This document shows, one piece after another, positions 5,479 to 11,012 of a DNA stretch of 11,012 bases. The position numbers were made by a program, and so were the translations under genes. Where the stretch lies: positions 1 through 11,012 of the forward strand of contig JAITJP010000358.1 in assembly GCA_031278835.1 (NCBI GenBank), in the 5' to 3' direction. The notes under the pieces are model-generated. The model was not told where the DNA came from and made no database searches. It was given only the letters and a program-made list of their open reading frames with translations. This DNA is from Deltaproteobacteria bacterium. Its GTDB lineage: Bacteria; Desulfobacterota; Desulfarculia; Adiutricales; Adiutricaceae. Each line of letters starts with the position of its first letter. The stretch's first letter is position 1.

Positions 5479-6615
5479 ATGAAAATCGTCATCGCCCCTG
5501 ACTCGTTTAAGGGCAGTTTATCGGCCCTGCGGGCCGCCCAATGCATAAAAAAGGGCTTACTAAGGGTCTGGCCCGAGGCGACTTATGAGCTTTTTCCCGT
5601 GGCCGACGGTGGGGAGGGCACGGTGGAGACTTTAGTCAATTTAACTGGTGGCCAGAGGTTTTTTGAGCCGGCTCGGGATGCCTTGGGCCGGCTAGTTGAG
5701 GCCTCATATGGGTTTTTAAGTGACAATCAGACGGCCGTTTTGGAAGTGGCCTCGACTTGCGGCCTAACCAGATTAAGCCAAGATGAGCTAAACCCAGCCG
5801 TTACCAGCACTTTTGGCTTAGGAGAGCAGATCGGTCAGGCCCTGGCCAGGGGGGCCAAAAAACTAATCATCGGCTTGGGGGGCAGCGCCACCAACGATGG
5901 CGGAAGCGGTCTGCTTTCGGCCTTGGGGCTAAAATTTTTGGATAAAAATGGCCGGCCCCTGCCCCCGGGCGGTTTAGCCTTGGCCGAGTTGGCCAGGATT
6001 GAACCGAGCCAAGAACTGGAGCGGCTCAGCCAGATAGCCATGGTCATCGCCTCGGACGTTCAAAATCCCCTGGTCGGGCCGGACGGGGCCTCGGCCGTCT
6101 TTGGACCCCAAAAAGGAGCCGATGCTGAGCTGGTCAAAAAACTCGATTTGGCCTTAAGCCGTTACGCTTTGGTGGCCAAAGAACTGACCGGCCGGGAGGT
6201 TGCCCAGGCCCCCGGAGCCGGGGCGGCCGGCGGTCTGGGGGCGGCTTTCATGCTTTTTACTGAGGCTAAATTTTGTCCGGGCCTGGAGGTGGTTTTAAAC
6301 GAGGGTAATTTTGACCAAAAGGCCGCCGGGGCCTCGCTAATCGTTACCGGCGAGGGCCGAAGCGACGGGCAAACCGTCTGGGGCAAAGCCCCGGTCGGGG
6401 TGGCCCAAAGGGGTAAAATCTTGGGTCTGCCCACGGTTTGTCTCTCGGCTTCCCTGGGCCCGGGCTATGAAAAAATGTATGAAAAAAATGTCTCGGCCAT
6501 CATGGCCATGAGCCCGGGGCCCATGAGCCTCAAAGAAGCTATGGCCCAGGCCGAACCCCTTTTGGAGGAGGCCGCCGAACGTTTGGCTAGACTCCTGGCC
6601 ACCCAGTTGCTTTAA
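5479..6615 (+). CDS. glxK: Glycerate kinase, type I (GarK/GlxK family)
   Basis: This family phosphorylates D-glycerate with ATP, usually to 2-phosphoglycerate, feeding glycerate from glyoxylate, sugar-acid or serine metabolism into glycolysis. From the ATG at 5479 the protein has 378 residues, the usual length. Diagnostic blocks: IAPDSFKGSLSA at 5-16, PVADGGEGT at 40-48, EVASTCGL at 89-96, the glycine-rich GLGGSATNDGGSGLLSALG at 132-150, SDVQNPLVGPDGASAVFGPQ at 192-211, APGAGAAGGLGAAF at 244-257 and VTGEGRSDGQTVWGKAP at 289-305. I chose ATG 5479 because the protein then begins at the conserved MKIVIAPDSFKG, with AAGG (5466-5469) upstream. An upstream in-frame start at 5404 would add 25 residues with no family match. 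It stands alone, with a terminator downstream and no glyoxylate or sugar-acid genes nearby, so its source of glycerate is unclear. Confidence 0.95.
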   Translation: MKIVIAPDSFKGSLSALRAAQCIKKGLLRVWPEATYELFPVADGGEGTVETLVNLTGGQRFFEPARDALGRLVEASYGFLSDNQTAVLEVASTCGLTRLSQDELNPAVTSTFGLGEQIGQALARGAKKLIIGLGGSATNDGGSGLLSALGLKFLDKNGRPLPPGGLALAELARIEPSQELERLSQIAMVIASDVQNPLVGPDGASAVFGPQKGADAELVKKLDLALSRYALVAKELTGREVAQAPGAGAAGGLGAAFMLFTEAKFCPGLEVVLNEGNFDQKAAGASLIVTGEGRSDGQTVWGKAPVGVAQRGKILGLPTVCLSASLGPGYEKMYEKNVSAIMAMSPGPMSLKEAMAQAEPLLEEAAERLARLLATQLL

Positions 6616-6638
6616 ATAAAATTTGAGTAAAAACGGCT

Positions 6639-6662
6639 AAGCCCTGATCCGAGGCTTTTTTT
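6639..6662 (+). terminator. Intrinsic terminator after glycerate kinase
   Basis: AAGCC (6639-6643) and GGCTT (6653-6657) form a short stem with a 9-nt loop, overlapping a run of seven T (6656-6662), 23 nt after the kinase stop. The stem is short, so efficiency may be moderate. Confidence 0.55.
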
Positions 6663-6834
6663 GGCCCTTTTGTGATTGGCCAAAAAAGCCAGCTCTGCCC
6701 CCCTCGAAATTGGGCCCGTAAACGGTCAAAAATGGCCCTAGGGGCCCTTTGGCGGCCGGATCTGGGGTAAATTCAAGGCCAAGAGCTCTGTGGGGCTTAA
6801 AACCAGCCTGGGCCATTTTTTCGACTTGGCCCGA

Positions 6835-6875
6835 TTGGGGCCAAAAAATTATTAGGCTGGCCCCAAAATATTTTT
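6835..6875 (+). terminator. Second terminator-like hairpin at the convergent gene end
   Basis: TTGGGGCC (6835-6842) pairs perfectly with GGCCCCAA (6859-6866) with a 16-nt A/T-rich loop, followed by AATATTTTT. It could stop (+) strand read-through from glycerate kinase. For the convergent acetyltransferase gene, whose stop is at 6875, the stem lies just past the stop but no T run follows it. Confidence 0.35.
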
Positions 6876-7309
6876 CAGTCTTTAAATTTCAGAGCCAAGA
6901 TCGGGTAGGCTAAGCCTTCACCGTCAAGCTCTGAACGGCTGACCATCTCAAAACCCATTTTTTCATAAAAGCCTAAAGCCTTGGTATTTTGTTCATTTAC
7001 GTCAACTTTTTTAATGCCTAGTTTATTAATAGCGTGATTTACCAAGAATTTTCCATAACCCTTACCCATTTCCTTTGGCTTAACGAATAACATTTCTATT
7101 TTATCACTGGAGACTCCCATAAAAGCTTTTAATTTATTATTTTTATCAACGGCGCCGTATAAATCAACCTCTAAAAGATATTCTGGCAAAATAGTTCGGT
7201 AAAAATCAAAATCTTTTTTAGAAATATAATGATGAGTCGCCGAGACCGAACTATCCCACAACTCTATGACTTTTTCATGATCGCTTTCTGTCAAAATGGT
7301 TAAACGCAT
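6875..7309 (-). CDS. GNAT-family N-acetyltransferase, YjaB-like
   Basis: The product transfers an acetyl group from acetyl-CoA to an amine; the substrate is unknown. From the ATG at 7309 it has 144 residues. The pattern closely follows E. coli YjaB: LW..SV.ATHH near the N-terminus, an acetyl-CoA loop region with IEMLFVKPKEMGKGYGKFL, then DVNEQNTKALGFYEKMGFE and a C-terminal RSELDGEGLAYPILAL. The near-invariant VNEQN..A..FY.K.GF signature is strong evidence. A TTG two codons upstream (7315) could be an alternative start; neither has a clear Shine-Dalgarno. The DNA differs sharply from its neighbours: it is A/T-rich, uses many AAA, TTT, ATT and GAA-type codons, and contains no GGCC at all. This suggests recent horizontal acquisition. 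A 16-bp palindrome sits 41 nt upstream. Confidence 0.9.
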   Translation of the reverse strand: MRLTILTESDHEKVIELWDSSVSATHHYISKKDFDFYRTILPEYLLEVDLYGAVDKNNKLKAFMGVSSDKIEMLFVKPKEMGKGYGKFLVNHAINKLGIKKVDVNEQNTKALGFYEKMGFEMVSRSELDGEGLAYPILALKFKD

Positions 7310-7349
7310 GGTCAAAAAGGTCTTTCATGATTTTATGGGTTTTTACTTT

Positions 7350-7365
7350 TTTAAGTTAACTTAAA
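7350..7365. promoter_or_regulatory. 16-bp perfect palindrome upstream of acetyltransferase, operator candidate
   Basis: The sequence TTTAAGTTAACTTAAA is a perfect palindrome centred on GTTAAC (7355-7360), 41 nt before the acetyltransferase start. Symmetric sites at this distance are often bound by dimeric repressors. No candidate regulator gene lies in the window, so this is a structural observation only. Confidence 0.3.
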
Positions 7366-7401
7366 GTCGCTTCCCCTAGGGCCAAAAACCAAAATAATCA
7401 A

Positions 7402-7432
7402 AAAAAAGCCCGTCACTGCCCCGGGCTTTTTT
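7402..7432. terminator. Bidirectional intrinsic terminator, part of a three-arm structure
   Basis: AAAAAAGCCCG (7402-7412) pairs over 11 bp with CGGGCTTTTTT (7422-7432) with a 9-nt loop, giving T-tract ends on both strands. The right arm is also part of CCCGGGCTTTTTT (7420-7432), which pairs over 13 bp with AAAAAAGCCCGGG (7439-7451) with a 6-nt loop. The two folds exclude each other. For (+) transcripts the terminator forms first; for (-) transcripts the competing 13-bp stem forms first. Confidence 0.75.
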
Positions 7433-7652
7433 GGGGCCAAAAAAGCCCGGGCCTCAGCCATTTTAACCAAAGGCCGGTAAAATTGGAATTTTAGAAAACC
7501 TGGGGCCATAAGTAAAGTTCGGCCTGAGCCCCGGCTGAGCCAGGGCTATTTATTAAAAAATAAAGCTGATTTAATTCCATAGACTTAACAGTAGGTGATT
7601 TTGTGAATTTTTTTTTCGCCATAGCCACAACAAATTTTTCGTTTTAGGACTA

Positions 7653-7681
7653 TTGACATGGGCGGTATTTTAGGGTATTTT
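7653..7681 (+). promoter_or_regulatory. Sigma70-type promoter of the rpsF operon
   Basis: A perfect -35 TTGACA (7653-7658) and a -10 TATTTT (7676-7681, four of six) are separated by exactly 17 nt. The start would lie near 7688, giving a leader of about 85-90 nt before rpsF. Confidence 0.7.
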
Positions 7682-7688
7682 ACCCGTT

Positions 7689-7764
7689 TAACATGCCGCC
7701 TTTATGGCGGCCCCACTCTCGCCCCGACGGAAAAACATTTTTTTATGCGGGGCCATAGGTCCAT
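7689..7764 (+). promoter_or_regulatory. Structured rpsF leader, candidate S6:S18 autoregulatory site
   Basis: The leader can form a hairpin GCCGCC/GGCGGC (7695-7700 and 7706-7711) or, in competition, GGCCCC (7709-7714) with GGGGCC (7749-7754). GCCCCG (7721-7726) can pair with CGGGGC (7748-7753), topped by AAAAA/TTTTT (7731-7743). The S6:S18 complex is known to bind its own rpsF leader in diverse bacteria through a motif with an unpaired CCG. CCG occurs here at 7724-7726 and 7695-7697, but I cannot show that either sits in the right loop. Confidence 0.35.
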
Positions 7765-7775
7765 GAGGAGTGACC

Positions 7776-8327
7776 ATGTATTTTAGAAGGTATGAAACTT
7801 ACATCCTCCTTTCCCCCAACCTGATGTCTGAACAGATCGACGCCTTTAAGGAAAAGGTCCAAGGCATTTTGGACAAGGGCCAGGCGCAAATCATCAGTTG
7901 CGAAGAAAAAGGACGAATGAAGCTGGCTTATCCGGTCAAGAAAGAATTCTACGGCTTTTATATTCTGTATGACTACCGGGCTAAGGCCGAGGTGGCTTCG
8001 GAGTTTGAACGTAACCTCAAGATCGACGAGCAGGTCTTCAAGTATCTGACCATCGTTTTGGACAAAAACTTCACCGAAGAAAAATACCAAAACGTTCTGG
8101 ACAACCTAGCCAACGAAGCGGCCAAGAAAGAAAAAAGCCAGCAGAGCCAAATCCAGGGGCCCTATTTGGCCAGTCAATCTTCCCGGTCGGATGACTCATA
8201 TTATGATGATTCCGAGGACCAAGACGAGGATCAACAATCCACTGGCTCGGACGACTCGGACCATTCCGACCAGAGCCCTGAGCATGAAGATTTAATCGAC
8301 GAAGAGCCCTTCGGCGAGACGAAGTAA
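7776..8327 (+). CDS. rpsF: 30S ribosomal protein S6 with long acidic C-terminal tail
   Basis: S6 binds 16S rRNA as a heterodimer with S18 in the platform of the small subunit. The 183-residue protein starts MYFRRYETYILLSPNL and contains the S6 core to about residue 112, with RMKLAYPVKKEFYGFYILYDY at 47-67 and a second conserved strand at 88-96 (FKYLTIVLD). Residues 113-183 form a low-complexity tail of Ser, Asp, Glu and Gln, strongly acidic, making it about 50 residues longer than E. coli S6. The start is ATG 7776 with GAGGAG (7765-7770) 5 nt upstream; the GTG two codons earlier overlaps that site. It is followed 12 nt later by rpsR. Acidic C-termini are known on E. coli S6, where RimK adds glutamates, so the encoded tail may be an analogue (inference). 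Confidence 0.97.
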   Translation: MYFRRYETYILLSPNLMSEQIDAFKEKVQGILDKGQAQIISCEEKGRMKLAYPVKKEFYGFYILYDYRAKAEVASEFERNLKIDEQVFKYLTIVLDKNFTEEKYQNVLDNLANEAAKKEKSQQSQIQGPYLASQSSRSDDSYYDDSEDQDEDQQSTGSDDSDHSDQSPEHEDLIDEEPFGETK

Positions 8328-8339
8328 AGGAGAACCATC

Positions 8340-8627
8340 ATGGCTGATTACAGTGGTTCAGACGACAAGAATCCCCGCCGCGGCCGGGGTAAGAAAAAAC
8401 CCTATCGTCGTAAGATCTGTCGCTTCTGCGCCGATCACATAGACACGGTTGATTACAAGGACATCAAAGCCCTCAGGCCTTACGTGACCGAGCGGGGCAA
8501 GATCGTCCCCAGACGCATCAGCGGCAACTGCGCCAAACACCAAAGGCTGTTGACCAGGACCATTTTACGGGCCCGTTACATGGCCTTACTACCCTACACG
8601 GCCATGGTGCCGTCTAGCCAGTATTGA
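8340..8627 (+). CDS. rpsR: 30S ribosomal protein S18, zinc-binding (C+) form
   Basis: S18 is a small rRNA-binding protein that pairs with S6 in the 30S platform. The 95-residue product has a basic N-terminus rich in Arg and Lys (13-25), then KICRFC, the conserved core DYKDIKALRPYVTERGKIVPRR at 38-59 and HQRLLTRTILRARYMALLPY near 67-86. Cys27, Cys30, Cys64 and His67 are arranged as a zinc site, as in the C+ form of S18; E. coli S18 lacks it. The Shine-Dalgarno AGGAG lies at 8328-8332, directly after the rpsF stop. The gene sits 12 nt downstream of rpsF and 15 nt upstream of rplI. No priB intervenes, unlike in E. coli. Confidence 0.98.
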   Translation: MADYSGSDDKNPRRGRGKKKPYRRKICRFCADHIDTVDYKDIKALRPYVTERGKIVPRRISGNCAKHQRLLTRTILRARYMALLPYTAMVPSSQY

Positions 8628-8642
8628 TGGAGGTCGGGACCG

Positions 8643-9176
8643 ATGGAAATCATTCTGACCAAAGACGTGTATAACCTGGGATTGGCCGGACAGGTGATTA
8701 AAGTCGCCCCCGGTTACGCCAGGAATTTTCTGCTGCCCAGCGGCTCGGCCAAGGAAGCCACCAAAAGCAACCTCAGAGCCCTGGCCCGCAAACGCGAAGA
8801 GTTTGAGACCCGGGCCAAGGAAGCCAAAAATTCGGCCTTGGCCCAGAAAGTCCAGCTCTCTTCGCTGGTTTTGACCATGTATCGAAAGTCCGGCGACAAA
8901 GGCCGGCTTTACGGAGCGGTCACCCCGGCTGACATTGTCGCCGCGGCCGAGGAACAAGGTTTTAGCGTGGATCGTAAGCGTCTACGCCTGGCCGAACCCA
9001 TCAAGACCCTGGGTGATTTTGAGGTGTCCATCAAGCTTCACCAAGACGTTACCGCCACCATCAAGGTCAAGGTCTTGCCGCTAAGCGCCAAGGAACAAGT
9101 CAAAACCGACACCGTCGATGATTATCTATCTTCCGACGACGGCTCCTACAATCCAGACCTGGACGACGGTTTTTAA
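8643..9176 (+). CDS. rplI: 50S ribosomal protein L9 with acidic C-terminal extension
   Basis: L9 binds 23S rRNA near the L1 stalk and helps maintain reading frame. The 177-residue protein has the N-terminal RNA-binding domain with LTKDVYNLGLAGQVIKVAPG and the diagnostic GYARNFLLP at 24-32, then the connecting helix from about 40 to 75, and the C-terminal domain with GRLYGAVTPADIVAA and KTLGDFEVSIKLHQDVTATIKVKV. After about residue 153 comes an added tail rich in Asp and Ser (DDYLSSDDGSYNPDLDDGF), which takes it beyond the usual 148-150 residues. GGAGG (8629-8633) lies 9 nt before the ATG. It is the last gene of the cluster; dnaB, a frequent downstream partner, is not present. Confidence 0.98.
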   Translation: MEIILTKDVYNLGLAGQVIKVAPGYARNFLLPSGSAKEATKSNLRALARKREEFETRAKEAKNSALAQKVQLSSLVLTMYRKSGDKGRLYGAVTPADIVAAAEEQGFSVDRKRLRLAEPIKTLGDFEVSIKLHQDVTATIKVKVLPLSAKEQVKTDTVDDYLSSDDGSYNPDLDDGF

Positions 9177-9194
9177 GCCCTGCTTATGGTTCAA

Positions 9195-9226
9195 TCTTTC
9201 CGCGGCTTAGCCAGGCCGCGGAAAGA
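9195..9226. other. Perfect 12-bp hairpin after rplI
   Basis: TCTTTCCGCGGC (9195-9206) pairs perfectly with GCCGCGGAAAGA (9215-9226) with an 8-nt loop, 18 nt after the rplI stop. No T tract follows, so it is more likely a 3'-end stabilising or pause hairpin than a textbook terminator. Confidence 0.6.
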
Positions 9227-9246
9227 ATCAAAACTCACTCGACGCT

Positions 9247-9277
9247 CCCAAACCCTTAAGCCATACGGCTTTTTGGG
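9247..9277 (+). terminator. Likely terminator of the ribosomal protein operon
   Basis: AAGCC (9258-9262) pairs with GGCTT (9267-9271) with a 4-nt loop and merges into a five-T run. Outer pairing CCCAAA (9247-9252) with TTTGGG (9272-9277) can extend the structure across a small internal loop. It lies about 70-100 nt after rplI. Confidence 0.5.
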
Positions 9278-9441
9278 AAAGTCTTGCCTTAAGATAACCT
9301 AACTGAGTTTCCGGTAATGGCTGGGCAAATGGTCCGGCCATTTTTGGACGATTCAAGTTGTCATAAATATAATTGGAGATCTCCCAGACCGTTGGCGACC
9401 ACAGAGGTCCGACCTGACCGATTGGCTGCCACCGGCGCTAA

Positions 9442-9458
9442 CCGGGCCCAAGGCCCGG
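9442..9458 (+). promoter_or_regulatory. GC hairpin immediately upstream of the GAF/GGDEF-like gene ribosome site
   Basis: CCGGGCC and GGCCCGG form a perfect 7-bp stem with a CAA loop, ending 4 nt before the GAGGAG Shine-Dalgarno at 9463-9468. It leaves the site itself free but could affect ribosome loading or mRNA stability. Confidence 0.35.
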
Positions 9459-9473
9459 CCATGAGGAGCGGTC

Positions 9474-10580
9474 GTGAGCCCAAAGCGTAACACCCCCCCA
9501 ACCGGCGGCAACAGTCTTATCAAGCAAGTTGGCCAGGGTCTGGACAAGGTCCTAAGCAAAATAAACAGTAGGTCGAGCCCAGCAAGTCCCCCGCCCGCCT
9601 CTCCCAAAGAACTTTCCAAGGCGGCGACCTTAACGCTGTGCTGGCAATTGGAAGAAATCTTTCTTTACCATGACGAGAAAAACCCCTGGCCAAAGGAACT
9701 TTTAAAGTTCGTTTTGGCCTACTCCAATCTTTCCTGGGGTTTTTTAACCGAGATCTTGGTTGGCGATCCCAATCACTACGTCATCATCGCCGGACAACCC
9801 CTGCCATCGAGTTTGGATACCAGGCAGCCCATGTCATCGGGCCTGGCCGGTTACGTCCACTCACAGGCCCAACCCTTGGCCATCACCTCCATCAAAAGCG
9901 TGGAGGAACTCCCCTTCATATTTTACCCCGGCGATCCCTTAAAAAAAGCCGCCACCTTTTACGCTTGGCCCTTAATTTATAACGGCGCGGTCAGGGGTTC
10001 CCTTCTTTTGGCCGGAAAAGCCAACCAGATCCTGGATGATGAGGCCATTCATTTTCTTGATTTCGTGGCCTTAAGGCTGTCTTCCCACTACCAGCAGTTT
10101 AAACTCCTAAACTGGGTCCTGGAATTAAATCAACTCGAAACCCAGACGGCCTTACCCCACCGCACTTATTTCATAGATCGCCTGGAGCGTTTGATTGAGG
10201 CCCATAAGCAAGATGGAGTAACCCTTACTTTACTCAACGTCTCCGGTTTTGGCCGTTACGCCTTAAGTTTTGGCCAGGCCGAGGCGGCGAAATTACTAAA
10301 AGAACTGGCCAACGTGCTTTTGGAGCGCTCGGCCCATGATTGGGAATTGGGCCACCTCTCCTATGGCCTTTTTGGCATAGCCGCCCCCTCGACCGATAAA
10401 TTCAATCTCGACGACGCCATCGTAAATTTCCAAAGAACCCTTAGCCAGTGGTCCATCCCAACCCGCACGGGCCGGATTAACTTTGTCTTTCACCGTTCCG
10501 AAGCCAACTTCCCCTCCGATGGCCAAAAGTCCGAATCGCTTCTTGAGGTGGCCTTATCCAACCTGGCGGCCAGTTCCTAA
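9474..10580 (+). CDS. GAF domain protein with degenerate GGDEF domain
   Basis: The 368-residue protein begins at GTG 9474, with GAGGAG (9463-9468) 5 nt upstream. Residues 1-48 are a basic, Pro/Ser-rich linker with no signal peptide. Residues about 50-210 look like a GAF sensor domain, with SSGLAGYVHSQAQPLAI and a later AWPLIYNGAVRGSLLLAGK strand pair. Residues about 222-368 follow the GGDEF layout: LETQTALPHRTYFIDRL matches the D.LTGLPNR.YF..RL start, LLNVSGFGRYALSFGQAEAAKLLKELA matches the LDID.FK..ND..GH..GD..L..LA block, but the active-site GGDEF is replaced by SYGLF at 296-300 and the metal-binding Asp by Asn. It should not make cyclic di-GMP. It may be a soluble sensor or a GTP/c-di-GMP-binding or scaffold protein. 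It stands alone after the ribosomal cluster, separated by 297 nt. Confidence 0.8.
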   Translation: MSPKRNTPPTGGNSLIKQVGQGLDKVLSKINSRSSPASPPPASPKELSKAATLTLCWQLEEIFLYHDEKNPWPKELLKFVLAYSNLSWGFLTEILVGDPNHYVIIAGQPLPSSLDTRQPMSSGLAGYVHSQAQPLAITSIKSVEELPFIFYPGDPLKKAATFYAWPLIYNGAVRGSLLLAGKANQILDDEAIHFLDFVALRLSSHYQQFKLLNWVLELNQLETQTALPHRTYFIDRLERLIEAHKQDGVTLTLLNVSGFGRYALSFGQAEAAKLLKELANVLLERSAHDWELGHLSYGLFGIAAPSTDKFNLDDAIVNFQRTLSQWSIPTRTGRINFVFHRSEANFPSDGQKSESLLEVALSNLAASS

Positions 10581-11012
10581 AAAGCCCTATAACCTGGCCC
10601 TTTTATTGGGCCGCCCCAACCAAGGCGGCCTAACCGGCCCGGCCGCCCCTACCAACCAAAGCCTTGATTCTTAACGACAGCAAGTTTGTTTCCGGCCTTG
10701 TTGGCCCCTCACCGCTAGCGCTCTTGGCTAGCAAAACTTTGGCTGGCTTGTCGCCTAAAGCCCCGCCGCAAGGCTCAAAAAATTTCACCCTGGCCTTATC
10801 TATTGGATTGTCTACGAAAAATGACATTTCGAAATGGAATATGATATAATTGTCACCAGAAAGACCTTTGGGTAGCCCAGCCCTCTGGCCCCCCCAAAAT
10901 GGCTTGGTCCAGATGACCGCCCCGAGCTAGCTCAAGCTGCCTTTCTAACTGACTTTTTTTCATGGCCCCTAGACTTAAAAAACTAAAAAATCAACAAAAA
11001 GTCTGAAAATAC
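10581..11012. other. Non-coding end of window with an outward promoter
   Basis: Beyond the GAF/GGDEF-like gene I see no credible protein gene. The first 100 nt hold GGCC-rich inverted repeats such as GGCCC/GGGCC near 10597-10613. A strong promoter candidate lies at 10821-10850. Past it are the 10-bp palindrome GAGCTAGCTC (10924-10933), a seven-T run near 10954-10960, and AGACTT/AAGTCT arms (10971-10976 and 10999-11004). The transcript from this promoter would run out of the window, or could be a small RNA. Confidence 0.55.
10821..10850 (+). promoter_or_regulatory. Near-consensus extended -10 sigma70 promoter
   Basis: ATGACA (10821-10826, five of six) is followed after 18 nt by a perfect TATAAT (10845-10850), preceded by TGA (10842-10844) that provides the extended -10 TGn. 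Transcription would begin near 10857. No gene starts within the remaining 155 nt, so the target is a gene beyond the window or a non-coding RNA. Confidence 0.6.

Larger units (their letters stand above)
7310..7775. other. Divergent spacer between acetyltransferase and rpsF
   Basis: No gene is supported. The spacer holds a 16-bp palindrome near the acetyltransferase (7350-7365), a three-arm terminator structure (7402-7451), a G/C-rich patch with repeated TGAGCC near 7520-7550, an A/T-rich stretch with a TTTATT/AATAAA hairpin near 7549-7564, and the rpsF promoter and leader from 7653 on. Confidence 0.6.

Noticed and set aside
5202..5546. 114-codon (-) strand open frame in the spacer before glycerate kinase
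   Set aside because: It overlaps the well-supported kinase start on the other strand, has no clear ribosome site and its sequence shows no domain or family character.
7693..7758. 21-codon ATG frame inside the rpsF leader
   Set aside because: No Shine-Dalgarno, begins only about 5 nt from the predicted transcription start, and has no run of a regulatory amino acid. The region is better explained as structured leader RNA.
7765..9468. Identical CCATGAGGAG string before both rpsF and the GAF/GGDEF-like gene, each containing an ATG that opens a very short overlapping frame
   Set aside because: The shared part is mostly the Shine-Dalgarno; two copies of a 10-mer are not enough to argue for coupled upstream frames.
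10630..10849. Short open frames on both strands after the GAF/GGDEF-like gene
   Set aside because: Both are about 60 codons, overlap each other, lack ribosome sites and the (+) one would need a rare start codon. The (+) frame also runs through the strong promoter at 10821-10850.
10962..11006. 14-codon ATG frame encoding a basic peptide near the window end
   Set aside because: No ribosome site before it, very short, and its Lys/Gln content is explained by the A-rich DNA.

Overview
This 11-kb window looks like ordinary chromosomal housekeeping DNA from a Gram-negative bacterium. The clearest anchors are an rpsF-rpsR-rplI ribosomal cluster (S6, S18, L9), a TrpB2-type tryptophan synthase beta chain, a GmhB-type heptose-bisphosphate phosphatase (heptose is an LPS-core sugar) and a type I glycerate kinase. 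The S18 has a Cys/Cys/Cys/His zinc motif and no priB separates rpsF from rpsR. Together with the general gene style this is compatible with a Desulfobacterota (deltaproteobacterial) origin, but that placement is tentative. The DNA is packed with GGCC in coding and non-coding parts alike, while many spacers are long A/T tracts. Shine-Dalgarno sites are mostly of the GAGG/GGAG type.

Layout. 1-326: A/T-rich spacer. 327-2091 (+): a beta-decarboxylating dehydrogenase of the isocitrate/isopropylmalate family, then a GmhB-like HAD phosphatase. 2092-2443: spacer containing a candidate leader peptide with a Trp-Pro-Trp-Ile-Ser-Trp run and a terminator-like hairpin directly before the next gene. 2444-3751 (+): TrpB2. 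3763-3823: a very strong bidirectional terminator separating trpB from two convergent (-) strand membrane-protein genes (3838-4608 and 4753-4944), which have a candidate sigma70 promoter at 5044-5073. 5479-6615 (+): glycerate kinase. 6875-7309 (-): a YjaB-like GNAT acetyltransferase with strikingly foreign composition. 7402-7451: an unusual three-arm terminator structure. 7653-9176 (+): a good sigma70 promoter, a structured leader and rpsF-rpsR-rplI. 9474-10580 (+): a GAF protein with a degenerate GGDEF domain. 10581-11012: non-coding, ending with a near-consensus extended -10 promoter firing out of the window.

The genes form several small, mostly independent units. The ribosomal cluster is a tight operon with gaps of 12 and 15 nt. 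The dehydrogenase and phosphatase genes are close enough to be co-transcribed. No CRISPR array, insertion sequence, tRNA or rRNA was seen. The most interesting item is the possible tryptophan-sensing leader upstream of the stand-alone trpB2. The other leads are the three-arm terminator, acidic tails on S6 and L9, the dead-looking GGDEF protein and the GGCC-free acetyltransferase.
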